A stretch of 64,000 nt of DNA from Novosphingobium sp. UBA6272. Its GTDB lineage: Bacteria; Pseudomonadota; Alphaproteobacteria; Sphingomonadales; Sphingomonadaceae. Shown piece after piece: positions 43,905-53,141 of the stretch. The stretch's first letter is position 1. Every line of letters begins with the position of its first letter. The stretch lies in assembly GCF_002440635.1 (NCBI RefSeq), contig NZ_DJUW01000011.1, forward strand, positions 1-64,000. The letters run 5' to 3'. A model generated the notes under the pieces. The model was not told the origin of the DNA, did not search any database, and saw only the letters and a list, made by a program, of their open reading frames with translations. A program made the translations under genes and the position numbers.

Positions 43905-44900
43905 CTAAGGTTCGGCCCCCACAAAGGCCAAAAGCGCAAAACTCGCCAGCCAGTGCTCACCCATATAATCGTCCGCGATGTGAGGCAGAGCAGCAGCAAG
44001 GTGCAATTCGGCGTTGTTCAGAGCAGCATCATGGACCGCGTGACCCTCGCCAAGCGCCGCCGCTATGCCGCGCCAGCACCAGGCGCGGCTGAGGTTGAGG
44101 CCGTCGAGATGCGCGATCTTGCCATCGCTGCGGTCACTGACCGTGGCTGGGGCAAAAAGGGTCGCCGGCTCGCGCTGTGCAAGGTTCGGCAGGAAGGCGT
44201 CGAACCAGACCGCGAAGTCAGTGCCCAGCACCCGGCTCATCAGCAAGGCTTCGCACAGAGTGCCTGACAGGAACTCGTCACCGCCGGGCTCCCACGCCTG
44301 TGCCGCCCGGTCCGCGCCGAACCAGTCGCGGGCGCGGCGATCGATCAGCTTGGCGAGCGCGGGATCGTGATCCAGCGCCCAGTCGCGCGCCAGGATCATC
44401 GCAAAGGCGCTGTTGAAATGGGTGCCGGTGCGGATCGGATAGGTCTGCAAGGGCAAGAAGGCGGCAAAGCGGCGCGCGAAGCGATGGGCAAAGCCATCAG
44501 CATGGCGCGCCCATTCGGCATCATGCCGCGCCATCTCACTATGGAGCGCCAAGGCCCAGGCCCAGCCGTAAGGCCGCTCGAACCCGCGCGCTGAGGGCCG
44601 GTCGAGATAAGCGCATTCGGCGGCGAAATTGTCTGCCGTCAGCATCCGCCCCGCGAGCGAGCGGACGTCCTCAGCCTCGGGCAGTTCCGGATAGCGCCGT
44701 GCGAGCCGCAGCACCTGCCACCAGCCGTGGACGCAGGAGTGCCAATCGAAGCTGCCGTGAAAGATTGGATGCAGGACCGAAGGGGCGAGCACATCGTCCG
44801 GTCCGTCCATCACGTGATCGAGCTTGTGCGGGTATTCGCGAGTCAGGTGCCCGCTGGTCAGCGCTATGAACTGCGCGGCGATTTTCGGGGTCAGCTGCAT
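43905..44900 (-). CDS. DUF2891 family protein
   Basis: A 331-residue soluble, helix-rich protein matching DUF2891: HPIFHGSFDWHSCVHGWWQV near residue 50, then GFERPYGWAWALALHSE and the end GEHWLASFALLAF. The fold is probably an alpha/alpha toroid as in terpenoid or sugar-processing enzymes. Its start codon overlaps the DUF979 stop (TGATG), so it is the last gene of a coupled five-gene operon with 5-oxoprolinase. The function is unknown; a hydrolase feeding the same catabolic route is a guess. Confidence 0.85.
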   Translation of the reverse strand: MQLTPKIAAQFIALTSGHLTREYPHKLDHVMDGPDDVLAPSVLHPIFHGSFDWHSCVHGWWQVLRLARRYPELPEAEDVRSLAGRMLTADNFAAECAYLDRPSARGFERPYGWAWALALHSEMARHDAEWARHADGFAHRFARRFAAFLPLQTYPIRTGTHFNSAFAMILARDWALDHDPALAKLIDRRARDWFGADRAAQAWEPGGDEFLSGTLCEALLMSRVLGTDFAVWFDAFLPNLAQREPATLFAPATVSDRSDGKIAHLDGLNLSRAWCWRGIAAALGEGHAVHDAALNNAELHLAAALPHIADDYMGEHWLASFALLAFVGAEP

Positions 44901-45835
44901 CAGAATGCCAGGAACCAGATCAGCGCGATATTGACCGCGAGCAGCGGCAGCGCGGTGGGGATCTGCGCCTTGACCACCGCATTGCGGTCTTTCAGCTCAA
45001 GCAGCGCAGCGGGAACCACGTTGAAATTGGCCGCCATCGGGGTCATCAATGTGCCGCAAAAGCCGGCCAGCATGCCGATTGCCGCCACCACCGCCGGATC
45101 GCCGTGGTATTGCCCGATCAGCAGCGGCAGGCCGATCGCGGCGGCCATCACCGGGAAGGCGGCAAAGGCATTGCCCATCACCATGGTGAACAGCGCCATG
45201 CCCAGGCCATAGGCGATCACTGCGGCGAGGCGGCTGCCATCGGGGATCACCGTGGTCATCACCGCGCCGACCACCTTTCCGACCCCGGCAAGCGCGAAAA
45301 CCGCGCCCAGGCTGGCCAGCATCTGCGGCAGGATCGCCGCCCAGCCGACCGAATCCATAAGGCGGCGGCCTTCGTGGAGTGGCTCGGCCGGACCGGCGCG
45401 CAGCCAGGCCATGCCGATCGCCAAGGCAATCAGCACCCCCAGTGCCAGGCTGACGAGGGTGACATTCTTGGGATCGACAAGATCTGGCAGCGCCTTGAAA
45501 CCCAGTGTGCCAATCAGCGCGACCAGCGGGATCACCAGCGCCAGCAGGAACAGGCGGTTGCCGTGGCGCGCGGCTTCGGCTTCGCGCATTGCGGCAGAAC
45601 CTTGCGCCGCGCCCCTGCCCAGCCCGCCCAGCCCGGCAATCGCCACCAGCGCCAGCACCAGCAGGCCATTGGCGAAATCGCCGAGCCGGTCACCCGTCAG
45701 CATCGACAGCGCCAACAGCGCCCAGAAGGCGGCATTGCCCCAGCGCTTGGGGTTGCCGGCCTCGCGCGCCGAAAGCGCCGCAAATGCCGCGAAGACCGCA
45801 CCGGCAAGCAGATAAACCTCCGACAGCCCGATCAC
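44900..45835 (-). CDS. DUF979 family membrane protein (transport partner)
   Basis: A 311-residue polytopic membrane protein of the DUF979 family, with about nine hydrophobic segments (LFLLALVIPLVALIGTLGF and others) and the block GNAFAAFPVMAAAIGLPLLI followed by GTLMTPMAANFNVVPAALLE near the C-terminus. It always pairs with DUF969 and probably forms a two-component carrier. Here both are coupled to 5-oxoprolinase, so 5-oxoproline or a related pyrrolidone is the likely substrate (inference). GTG start overlapping the DUF969 stop. Confidence 0.85.
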   Translation of the reverse strand: MIGLSEVYLLAGAVFAAFAALSAREAGNPKRWGNAAFWALLALSMLTGDRLGDFANGLLVLALVAIAGLGGLGRGAAQGSAAMREAEAARHGNRLFLLALVIPLVALIGTLGFKALPDLVDPKNVTLVSLALGVLIALAIGMAWLRAGPAEPLHEGRRLMDSVGWAAILPQMLASLGAVFALAGVGKVVGAVMTTVIPDGSRLAAVIAYGLGMALFTMVMGNAFAAFPVMAAAIGLPLLIGQYHGDPAVVAAIGMLAGFCGTLMTPMAANFNVVPAALLELKDRNAVVKAQIPTALPLLAVNIALIWFLAF

Positions 45836-46479
45836 TTGCGCGCACTCCCCATTCGCCAGATCCGGAAACCATGGATTGCGAAGGCCGCGATCGCGGTGGG
45901 GATCGCCCAGACCGAAAGCTCGAACGGCGAAAGCACGATCCCGTTCTGCTCCATGAAGCCCTTCATCAGCAGGATCGATCCGATCGCGATGAAGATGTCC
46001 TCGCCAAAGAACAGCCCGACATTGTCGGTCGCGGCGGCCATCGCCTTGATCTGCTCCGCTTCGGCTTCATCCTGCGGCTGGGCGGCAGCGACAGCCATCG
46101 GAGCAAGCAGCGGCCGCACCGTCTGGGCGTGCCCGGCAATCGAGGTTAGGCCCATGGCCGAAGTGACCTGGCGCAGCAGCAGGTAGCCGGTCAGCAGCCG
46201 CGCCAGGGTCGCGCCTTTCATTCCCGCAATCAGCGCGCGAGCACGCTCCTGCAGGCCGCGCGCCTCCATCAGCCCGATCACCGGCAGGACGATCCAGACC
46301 ACGCTGACATAGCGGGTATCGTTGAACGCCTTGCCGAAGGCAGACACGATCGCGACCGGATCGAGCCCCGCCGCGAGCCCCGTTACCAGCGCCGCCAGCA
46401 CGACCACCACCAGCGCATTGAGCCGCAGCATGAAGCCGCCGATCATCACCGCGATGCCGGTCAGGACCCAGTAGTTCAC
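45832..46479 (-). CDS. DUF969 family membrane protein (transport partner)
   Basis: A 215-residue membrane protein with about six hydrophobic segments and the DUF969 blocks TRYVSVVWIVLPVIGLMEAR, then GLQERARALI, and NVGLFFGEDIFIAIGSILLM. It is the companion of DUF979. The GTG start overlaps the preceding stop by four bases, and it ends with a four-base overlap onto the DUF979 gene. Together they resemble a carrier split in two. Confidence 0.85.
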   Translation of the reverse strand: MNYWVLTGIAVMIGGFMLRLNALVVVVLAALVTGLAAGLDPVAIVSAFGKAFNDTRYVSVVWIVLPVIGLMEARGLQERARALIAGMKGATLARLLTGYLLLRQVTSAMGLTSIAGHAQTVRPLLAPMAVAAAQPQDEAEAEQIKAMAAATDNVGLFFGEDIFIAIGSILLMKGFMEQNGIVLSPFELSVWAIPTAIAAFAIHGFRIWRMGSARK

Positions 46480-47126
46480 GCGCTGCCAGCCTGTGCAAGA
46501 TTGTCCATTACAAAGCTTCCGATCGCCGAAAGATCAACGGCCGAGATTCGCGCTCCACTGAGGTGAAGAGTGCCAATCGCCTGATGCTTGCCGATCCTTC
46601 CGCTCCTTACAAGGACTCTTCCATTCGGACTCGAGAGAGCAGGCAAAGTTGGCCCGAAAAGCTCCAATGTGCGAAAGCCGATTGCCACAACCAAACGCGG
46701 CTCCATGGCTTCAACCAGAGCCTCGACAATTGGCAGACAGTGGGCTTCGATCCTTCTTCGCAACGGACTTGCGACCTCCCGTTCGAAGACGCTGACGCGC
46801 GGTGAACGGAAGAAGATTGCGTTGAGCCCGGTGGAGGCCGCCATTAGCTCGCGTCCCCACAACTTGCGCATGACAACCGCAAGTTTCCAATCGTCGGTGG
46901 CATAGTAGGAGACTGCCGGAAGATCATGCACAGGCTCGCGCAAATGAAGCTCGGGATCGGTCTGGTCTCCGCCCGGCTGGTAGCCGACAAAGAGTATTGG
47001 CGGGGCATCGAGCAACGGGCCGTACATCAAGTAATAGCCGCGGTCGCAAAGGCCCTGATGGTGCTCGCGATAGAAGGCGTGGGTATCCGCGAAGGCTTCC
47101 GAGTAAATGGCGAAGGCTTTGCTCAC
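46476..47126 (-). CDS. Uracil-DNA-glycosylase-superfamily-like protein
   Basis: A 216-residue protein with UDG-like features: a strand-loop ILFVGYQPGGDQ, a second block LNAIFFRSPRV, a strand RLVVAIGFRTLELFG and a final TLHLSGAR that resembles the leucine-loop region of family 4-5 enzymes. Catalytic residues are not certain. It has lower GC than its operon neighbours by eye and differs in codon use. It is coupled on both sides (GTG start overlapping the 5-oxoprolinase stop, stop overlapping the DUF969 start), so it is an inserted but maintained member of this operon. Confidence 0.6.
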   Translation of the reverse strand: MSKAFAIYSEAFADTHAFYREHHQGLCDRGYYLMYGPLLDAPPILFVGYQPGGDQTDPELHLREPVHDLPAVSYYATDDWKLAVVMRKLWGRELMAASTGLNAIFFRSPRVSVFEREVASPLRRRIEAHCLPIVEALVEAMEPRLVVAIGFRTLELFGPTLPALSSPNGRVLVRSGRIGKHQAIGTLHLSGARISAVDLSAIGSFVMDNLAQAGSA

Positions 47127-50100
47127 AAACTGCCGTACCCTCCCCCGCCCGGCGTCTCGATCACGATGACATCGCCCGGGCCGACCGTCACACCAGCGGT
47201 CGAACCAAGAACCTCAACTTCACCTGAGGTTCGTTTGACCCGGGTTTCTCCGGGCAAGGCATCACTGCCGCCGGCTAGGCCGAAAGGCCGGGTGCGGCGG
47301 CGATTGGAGAGTATGCCAGCTTCCATCACTTCGCGGAACCGGATCCGGCGAACCGCGCCGTCGCCGCCGCGCCATTGGCCTGCCCCGCCCGATCCGCTGC
47401 GGATGTGGAACGCCTCGACCAGCACCGGGAAGCGGCTTTCCAGCACTTCGGGATCGGTCAGGCGGCTGTTGGTCATGTGGGTCTGGACCGCATCGGCCCC
47501 AGCGAAGCCCGGTCCAGCGCCAGAGCCGCCGGCGATCGTTTCGTAATACTGGTAGCGGTCATTGCCGAAGGTGAAGTTGTTCATTGTCCCCTGGCTGGCC
47601 GCCATGGCGCCGAAGGCGCCGAACAGGGCATCTGTCACCGCCTGGCTGGTCTCGACATTGCCAGCGACAACGGCTGCCGGATAGCGCGGGGACAGCATTG
47701 AGCCCTCGGGTACCAGGATCGTAACCGGGGCGAGGCAGCCTTCGTTCATCGGGATCGGATCGTCGATCATGGTCCGCAGCACGTACATCACCGCCGCGCG
47801 GACCACGCTGAACGGGGCGTTGAAATTGCCAGGCAACTGCGCGCTGGTCCCGGCGAAGTCGATCGTGGCGTGGCGCGCCTTCCGGTCGATCGAGACCGCT
47901 ACTGCGATCACCGCGCCGCTGTCCATTTCCAGCCGGAACGTGCCGTCTTCCAGCCTCCCGATCAGGCGGCGCACGGCTTCTTCGGCATTGGCGTGGACGT
48001 GGCCCATATAGGCCTTGACCACTTCATGCCCATGTTCGCGGCAGGCCGCCTCCAGCCCGACCGCGCCGCGCCGACAGGCGGCAATCTGGGCAGAAAGATC
48101 GCCGATGTTCTGATCGATGTTGCGCGCCGGCCATGGTCCTGAGCCAAGCAGCGCGCGCAGTTCCGCCTCGCAGAAGCGGCCCTCGTCGACCAACAGGACA
48201 TTGTCGAGCAGCACGCCCTCTTCCTCGATCGAGGTGCTGGTCGGCGGCATCGATCCCGGCGCAATCCCGCCGACATCGGCATGATGCCCGCGCGCGGCGA
48301 CGTAGAAGCTCGGCACTTCGCGATCGCCAGCGACGAAGACCGGGGCGATCACGGTAATGTCGGGCAGGTGCGTGCCCCCGGCATAGGGCGCGTTGAGGAC
48401 ATAGGCGTCGCCGCGCCTTATGCCCCTCCCGTCGCGACCTTGCCCGCGCGCCGCGATGATCCGCGCCACGCTCTCGCCCATCGAGCCCAGATGCACCGGC
48501 ATGTGCGGAGCATTGGCAACCAGCCGCCCAGCCGCATCGAACAGCGCGCAGGAGAAATCGAGCCGCTCGCGGATGTTGACCGAGCTGGCGGTGCGGGCCA
48601 GCGCCGTGCCCATTTCCTCGGCAATGCCCATGAACAGGCCGTTGAAGATTTCGAGCCGGATCGGGTCGGCCTCTACCGCCCCTGCCTTCCCTGTGCTTGT
48701 CGAAGGGTGATCCTGTTCGGAAAGGCGCGACAGCCTGAGGGTTCCGTCCGGATCGACCCGCAGCGCCCAGCCCGGCTCCACCACCGTGGTCGCCAGTTCG
48801 TCGATCACCACCAGGGGACCGGACGCGTTGAACCCGGCGGCGAGCGCGGCGCGATCCCAGATCGGTACCGCGTGCGCCGCGCCATCCAGCCAGCACTCTG
48901 CCGCTTCAAGTGGCGCGCCGGTCTTCGCCGGCAAGGGCCAGGTTATATCCAGCGCCGAGGCATCCTCGATCACCGCTTCGACCCGGACCCGGTCGATCAC
49001 CAACGGACCGCTGCCGTCATAGCCGAACTCGGCGCGGTGCGCGGCGGCGAAGGCCTGGGTCAGCTCGTCCGCCGGTCCGGGCGGCAGTGCGATCGCGTTC
49101 TCCGATGCCTGCGGGCGAACGAACAGGCTCGCCTCGATCCGGCTTGGCGTGCGGCCAAGCTGGGCCTGCGCCTCATCTGCCAGCCGCGCGCGCAGCGCCT
49201 CTACCGCGCCTTCCACGCCGGAATCAAGCGGCAGGCCCAGGCTTGCCTCCCGCACTGCTGCTTCGCTGGCGAGGCCCATGCCATAGGTCGAAAGCACCCC
49301 GGCGAGCGGATGGATCAGCACCGTCTCGACCCCCAGTGCATCGGCGACCAGGCACGCGTGCTGCCCGCCCGCCCCGCCGAAGCAGGCCAGCGCATGGCTG
49401 GTCACGTCGTGCCCGCGCGCCACCGAAATCTGGCGGATCGCCTGGGCCATGTTGGCCACCGCGATCCGCACGAAGCCCTCGGCGATGGCCTGCGAAGCCA
49501 TCCGCTGGCCGGTCTCGGCCGCGATCTGATCGGCCAGTTCGGCGAACTTTTCCTCGACCACCGCGCGATCAATCGGCTCATCGCCGCCGGGGCCGAACAG
49601 GCGCGGGAAATGATCCGGGATCAGCTTGCCCAGCATGACGTTGCAATCGGTCACGGTCAGCGGCCCGCCGCGGCGATAGCAGGCCGGGCCGGGCACAGCT
49701 CCCGCACTTTCCGGGCCGACCACCAGCCGCCCGGCATCGAAGCGGCAGATCGACCCGCCCCCGGCAGCGACGGTGTTGATCCGCAGCATCGGGGTGCGGA
49801 TCCGGACCCCGGCGACCCGCGTTTCGCTGTCTCGCTCATAATGTCCGGCATAGTGCGAAACGTCGGTCGAGGTGCCGCCCATATCAAAGCCGATCATCTT
49901 GTCCGCACCGCTGGCCTTAGCGGTTCGGGCCATGCCGACAATCCCGCCGGCCGGGCCGGAGAGGATCGCATCCTTGCCGTGGAACCGCGCGCCTTCAATC
50001 AGCCCGCCGCTCGATTGCATGAACAACGCTTGCCCAGACCCGCCGAGCTGCGCGCTGAAGCTATCGACATAGCGGCGCAGCACTGGGGACAGGTAAGCAT

Positions 50101-50722
50101 CGACCAGCGTGGTGTCGCCGCGCGGCACCAGCTTGATCAACGGGGCCAGCTCATGGCTGACGGAGACCTGGCTGAACCCGGTTTCGCGCGCCAGCTCGGC
50201 CAGTCGCGCCTCGTGCGCAGTATGTTGCCAGCCGTGCATCAGGACGATTGCAATCGAGCGGAAGCCTTCGGTGAAGGCCGCGGCAAAGGCAGTGGCAGCC
50301 GCCGCCTCGTCCAGCGGGCGCAGGACTTCTCCTTCCGCCGTCACCCGCTCATCGATCTCGATCACCCGGGCGTGGGGCGGCTGGGGCAGCACGATCTTGC
50401 GCACGAACAGTTCGGGCCGGTCCTGGCTGCCGATGGTCAGCGCATCGCCGAAGCCCCTGGTGATCACGAGCACACAAGGCTCGCCCTTGCGCTCGAGCAG
50501 GGCATTGGTGGCGACGGTGGTACCCATCCGCACCGCGCATGGCGGGAGCGGGCCTGCGGGGGTCCCGGTCAGCTGCCGGATCGCGGCGATTGCGGCGTCT
50601 TCGCCGCGCGCCGGGTCTTCCGACAGCAATTTGGCGGTGCGGACCGTGCCATCGGGTGCGCGCGCGACGACATCGGTGAAGGTCCCGCCGCGATCGATCC
50701 AGAATTGCCAGGCCGCGCTCAT
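47123..50722 (-). CDS. oplAH: ATP-dependent 5-oxoprolinase / hydantoinase A-B fusion
   Basis: A 1199-residue fusion of HyuA and HyuB halves that hydrolyses 5-oxoproline (or hydantoins) with ATP. HyuA begins with FWIDRGGTFTDVVARAPDG and contains FDMGGTSTDVSHYAGHYE and CFGGAGGQHACLVADALGV. HyuB starts around residue 690 with LEIFNGLFMGIAEEMGTAL and contains the later block NFNAPFSVVRAAVMYVLRT. The linker between them (about 671-690) is Ser/Thr-rich and encoded by sequence resembling an intergenic palindrome. It heads the coupled operon with UDG-like, DUF969, DUF979 and DUF2891 genes. Confidence 0.93.
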   Translation of the reverse strand: MSAAWQFWIDRGGTFTDVVARAPDGTVRTAKLLSEDPARGEDAAIAAIRQLTGTPAGPLPPCAVRMGTTVATNALLERKGEPCVLVITRGFGDALTIGSQDRPELFVRKIVLPQPPHARVIEIDERVTAEGEVLRPLDEAAAATAFAAAFTEGFRSIAIVLMHGWQHTAHEARLAELARETGFSQVSVSHELAPLIKLVPRGDTTLVDAYLSPVLRRYVDSFSAQLGGSGQALFMQSSGGLIEGARFHGKDAILSGPAGGIVGMARTAKASGADKMIGFDMGGTSTDVSHYAGHYERDSETRVAGVRIRTPMLRINTVAAGGGSICRFDAGRLVVGPESAGAVPGPACYRRGGPLTVTDCNVMLGKLIPDHFPRLFGPGGDEPIDRAVVEEKFAELADQIAAETGQRMASQAIAEGFVRIAVANMAQAIRQISVARGHDVTSHALACFGGAGGQHACLVADALGVETVLIHPLAGVLSTYGMGLASEAAVREASLGLPLDSGVEGAVEALRARLADEAQAQLGRTPSRIEASLFVRPQASENAIALPPGPADELTQAFAAAHRAEFGYDGSGPLVIDRVRVEAVIEDASALDITWPLPAKTGAPLEAAECWLDGAAHAVPIWDRAALAAGFNASGPLVVIDELATTVVEPGWALRVDPDGTLRLSRLSEQDHPSTSTGKAGAVEADPIRLEIFNGLFMGIAEEMGTALARTASSVNIRERLDFSCALFDAAGRLVANAPHMPVHLGSMGESVARIIAARGQGRDGRGIRRGDAYVLNAPYAGGTHLPDITVIAPVFVAGDREVPSFYVAARGHHADVGGIAPGSMPPTSTSIEEEGVLLDNVLLVDEGRFCEAELRALLGSGPWPARNIDQNIGDLSAQIAACRRGAVGLEAACREHGHEVVKAYMGHVHANAEEAVRRLIGRLEDGTFRLEMDSGAVIAVAVSIDRKARHATIDFAGTSAQLPGNFNAPFSVVRAAVMYVLRTMIDDPIPMNEGCLAPVTILVPEGSMLSPRYPAAVVAGNVETSQAVTDALFGAFGAMAASQGTMNNFTFGNDRYQYYETIAGGSGAGPGFAGADAVQTHMTNSRLTDPEVLESRFPVLVEAFHIRSGSGGAGQWRGGDGAVRRIRFREVMEAGILSNRRRTRPFGLAGGSDALPGETRVKRTSGEVEVLGSTAGVTVGPGDVIVIETPGGGGYGSL

Positions 50723-50758
50723 TGCTTGCTCATAAGCGCTGGCGCGGCCGGGGCAATC

Positions 50759-51244
50759 TCAGTTCGCGTCTTCCGGGCTGACGATGATCACCACCCGGCG
50801 GTTCTGCGCGCGGCCTTCGTCGGTGTCGTTGCTCGCGACAGGCTGGGTTTCACCCACACCCTGATCGCGAATCCGCGCTGCATCCATCCCGGAGGCCGCC
50901 AGTCCACCCTTGACCGACGCGGCGCGGCGCTGGGACAGGCCAAGGTTGTATTCGCTTGATCCGGTCGAATCGGTGTGGCCAACCACGCTGGCACCGCGGA
51001 TGTTGACCGCAACCAGGCTTGTCGCAATCCTGCCAAGCACGGCGCTGGCTTCAGGACTGAGGTCGCTCTTGTCGACCGCAAACAGCACCCGGTCTTCCAG
51101 ACCGAGCTCGTAATTGTCGGAGACCGGCTTGAACCCCAGTTCGGTCATCGCCGCGACCTGGGCCTTGTTAAATCCGGGCTTCTTGGGAACCGTGGCGCAG
51201 GCGGCCAGCGCCGCCAGCACCAACATGAGGATAATATTACGCAT
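50759..51244 (-). CDS. yfiB: OmpA-family lipoprotein, YfiB-like
   Basis: A 161-residue lipoprotein starting at the ATG at 51244. The signal ends in the lipobox LAAC, followed by an OmpA peptidoglycan-binding domain (RVLFAVDKSDLSPEASAVLG, then VVGHTDSTGSSEYNLGLSQR and QNRRVVIIV). It overlaps the diguanylate cyclase gene by eight bases and, with the YfiR-like gene upstream, forms the YfiBNR type of c-di-GMP control module. The outer-membrane lipoprotein sequesters YfiR under envelope stress and so frees YfiN. Confidence 0.88.
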   Translation of the reverse strand: MRNIILMLVLAALAACATVPKKPGFNKAQVAAMTELGFKPVSDNYELGLEDRVLFAVDKSDLSPEASAVLGRIATSLVAVNIRGASVVGHTDSTGSSEYNLGLSQRRAASVKGGLAASGMDAARIRDQGVGETQPVASNDTDEGRAQNRRVVIIVSPEDAN

Positions 51245-52475
51245 TTGCCAGTGCTCCCGATCCCGCGTCGCCGCGTTTGTCGCGGTACATCTCGGCATCG
51301 GCCTTGCGCAAGAGGTCTTCGATGGTTTCCCCATGATCGGGGAACAGAGCAACTCCGACGCTGAGCTTGGACCGGGCGATAATCCCGCTGGGCAGGCGAT
51401 AGGGCTTGTCCATTTCGGTCCGGATCCGCTCGAGCACCAGATCGACATTGCCCTGGTCGCTGAGCGGAGCGAGCAGCACGGCGAATTCGTCGCCGCCCAT
51501 CCGGAAGGCCAAATCGTGCTGGCGGATCGCGCCGCGCAGCCGGTCCGCCACCGCGATCAACGCTGCGTCGCCGCTTTCATGGCCATGGCTGTCATTGATC
51601 GACTTGAAGCGGTCGACATCGAAGAACAGCACGGCAAACGAATGTCCGCCCCTTTGGGCCTGAGCAATCGCATCGCCGACCACGCTTTCGAACAGCTGGC
51701 GGTTGCCGAGGCCGGTCAGACCATCATGGCTGGCCCGCCAGGCGAGTTCGCGGTTCTCTGACGTCAGACCGGCATGCCAGCCTTGCAGCTCGGCCAGCAG
51801 CGCGTTGAAATCCTGTCCAAAACGGTCGATCTCGGCGATACCAGAGGCCGGAATGCGCCGTTCGAATGCGCGATCTTCGCGGACCGCGTGGGCCACTTCG
51901 GCAACGTGCTCAAGCGGGCGGACCACCTCATTTTGCAGCCGCCGGGCCAGCACGCGCGTCGCCAGCACCGTCAGTCCGAGGCACGACAAGGCGATGATTG
52001 TCCCGGCCAGGATGTAGCGCAGCAGCCCTTCCGAATTGCCGTAGATCCGCACTTCGGCGATGTGTTGCTCACCGCGGTGGATCTGATCAATCGCAGGCTG
52101 GGGCCAGAACAGCCGGTTGGCGGCGCGGCTGAGCGAGGCCAGAGGGCCGCTGGCCGGGTTTTGCCATTCAGCCAGCATCTGGCCCGTGGGGTCAAGCACT
52201 TCGACCCGCTCGATCCCGCGCCCGGCCGCTACCGAAACCACGCCGTCGCGGATCGCATCGCGGTCTTCAAACAGCACGGCCGGCTCAACCGTATAGGCAA
52301 CAGATCGCGCGACCAGTTCCAGATTGCGCTGGGCATAGTTGCGGATCACCAGCCCGCCGCTTAGCACCAGGCTGAGCGTGGCAAGCAGGATCGTGAACAG
52401 GATCAGCCGCAGGTGCGCCCGGGCCAGCAGATCGCGCAAAGTCGGCAGGCGCTTGGCGGGATCAGCCATGGTCAC
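51237..52475 (-). CDS. yfiN: Membrane diguanylate cyclase, YfiN/TpbB-like
   Basis: A 412-residue inner-membrane GGDEF protein. Two membrane segments (LILFTILLATLSLVLSGGLV and ILAGTIIALSCLGLTVL) frame a small periplasmic sensor domain (about 50-150), then a HAMP segment (RRLQNEVVRPLEHVAEVAHA) and a GGDEF domain with an intact active site GGDEF at 327-331 and the inhibitory site RQHD at 318-321. It makes c-di-GMP. GTG at 52475 overlaps the yfiR stop; ATG at 52469 is the alternative start. Confidence 0.9.
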   Translation of the reverse strand: MTMADPAKRLPTLRDLLARAHLRLILFTILLATLSLVLSGGLVIRNYAQRNLELVARSVAYTVEPAVLFEDRDAIRDGVVSVAAGRGIERVEVLDPTGQMLAEWQNPASGPLASLSRAANRLFWPQPAIDQIHRGEQHIAEVRIYGNSEGLLRYILAGTIIALSCLGLTVLATRVLARRLQNEVVRPLEHVAEVAHAVREDRAFERRIPASGIAEIDRFGQDFNALLAELQGWHAGLTSENRELAWRASHDGLTGLGNRQLFESVVGDAIAQAQRGGHSFAVLFFDVDRFKSINDSHGHESGDAALIAVADRLRGAIRQHDLAFRMGGDEFAVLLAPLSDQGNVDLVLERIRTEMDKPYRLPSGIIARSKLSVGVALFPDHGETIEDLLRKADAEMYRDKRGDAGSGALANA

Positions 52476-53014
52476 AGCCCTCCCTGCGCCACGCGCAGCA
52501 CGCGCGGATCGACCTTTAGCCCTGAGCGCGAGATCGCGTCGATATTCATGCGGAAGCTGAGGCCCTTGGGCTGATAGGTCAGCGCGAACATCGCCTCGGC
52601 GGCGTTCCCCGGATCGGCTTCGGCAATGGTCAGAACGCCGCGTCCGCGCACCGCTGTGGTCAGCTGGCGCTGTTGGGCAATCGAAAGATTGCCGAGGTAG
52701 AGCACGTTGCAGCCGGCAATTCCGCCGGGCGAAGCGCTGACGTTGCGCCGCTCAACCCGGCGGCCGTCGCTGAGCCTGATCCCGTCCAACTGCCCCGCGT
52801 GCTGAGCCGCACCGGCAACGCAGAGTCGGACAGGTTCCTGGCGGGATGGCCAGCGGGTATACTCGATCATTGCCCGGACTGTCCGGGCCACTGCCCCGGT
52901 GTAAACGCTGCCACCGTTCGAACGCGAGCCAAGCGGCATGTCCGCCATCGCCAGCAAGGGCGGCGCGGTCAGGGCCAGCAAGGGCAAGACAGGAAAGACG
53001 GCTTTCAGCTTCAT
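52472..53014 (-). CDS. yfiR: YfiR-like periplasmic regulator (DUF4154)
   Basis: A 180-residue exported protein with a signal peptide (VFPVLPLLALTAPPLLAMA) and the YfiR/DUF4154 pattern: IEYTRWPS near the start, VRLCVAGAAQHAGQLDGIRL, then CNVLYLGNLSIAQQRQL and a closing FRMNIDAISRSGLKVDPRVL. It represses YfiN through its periplasmic domain. It heads the yfiR-yfiN-yfiB operon, with overlapping starts and stops, and is divergent from putA. Confidence 0.88.
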   Translation of the reverse strand: MKLKAVFPVLPLLALTAPPLLAMADMPLGSRSNGGSVYTGAVARTVRAMIEYTRWPSRQEPVRLCVAGAAQHAGQLDGIRLSDGRRVERRNVSASPGGIAGCNVLYLGNLSIAQQRQLTTAVRGRGVLTIAEADPGNAAEAMFALTYQPKGLSFRMNIDAISRSGLKVDPRVLRVAQGGL

Positions 53015-53141
53015 GCAGCTGTGGCCCTAGCGCGGTGTTGCAGGCAGGAGAATAGCGTCTGTGCCGCGCGGAGACTAAGTTTTTCTACAGGTTGCCCCCT
53101 CGGATTGGTTTCCAATGCAACCGGTGCTAGAGGCCTGTCCC

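Noticed and set aside
48281..50959. 892-residue open frame on the plus strand
   Set aside because: It lies opposite the 5-oxoprolinase gene. Its translation is rich in Arg/His/Gly with no domain, as expected for an antisense shadow of a GC-rich gene.
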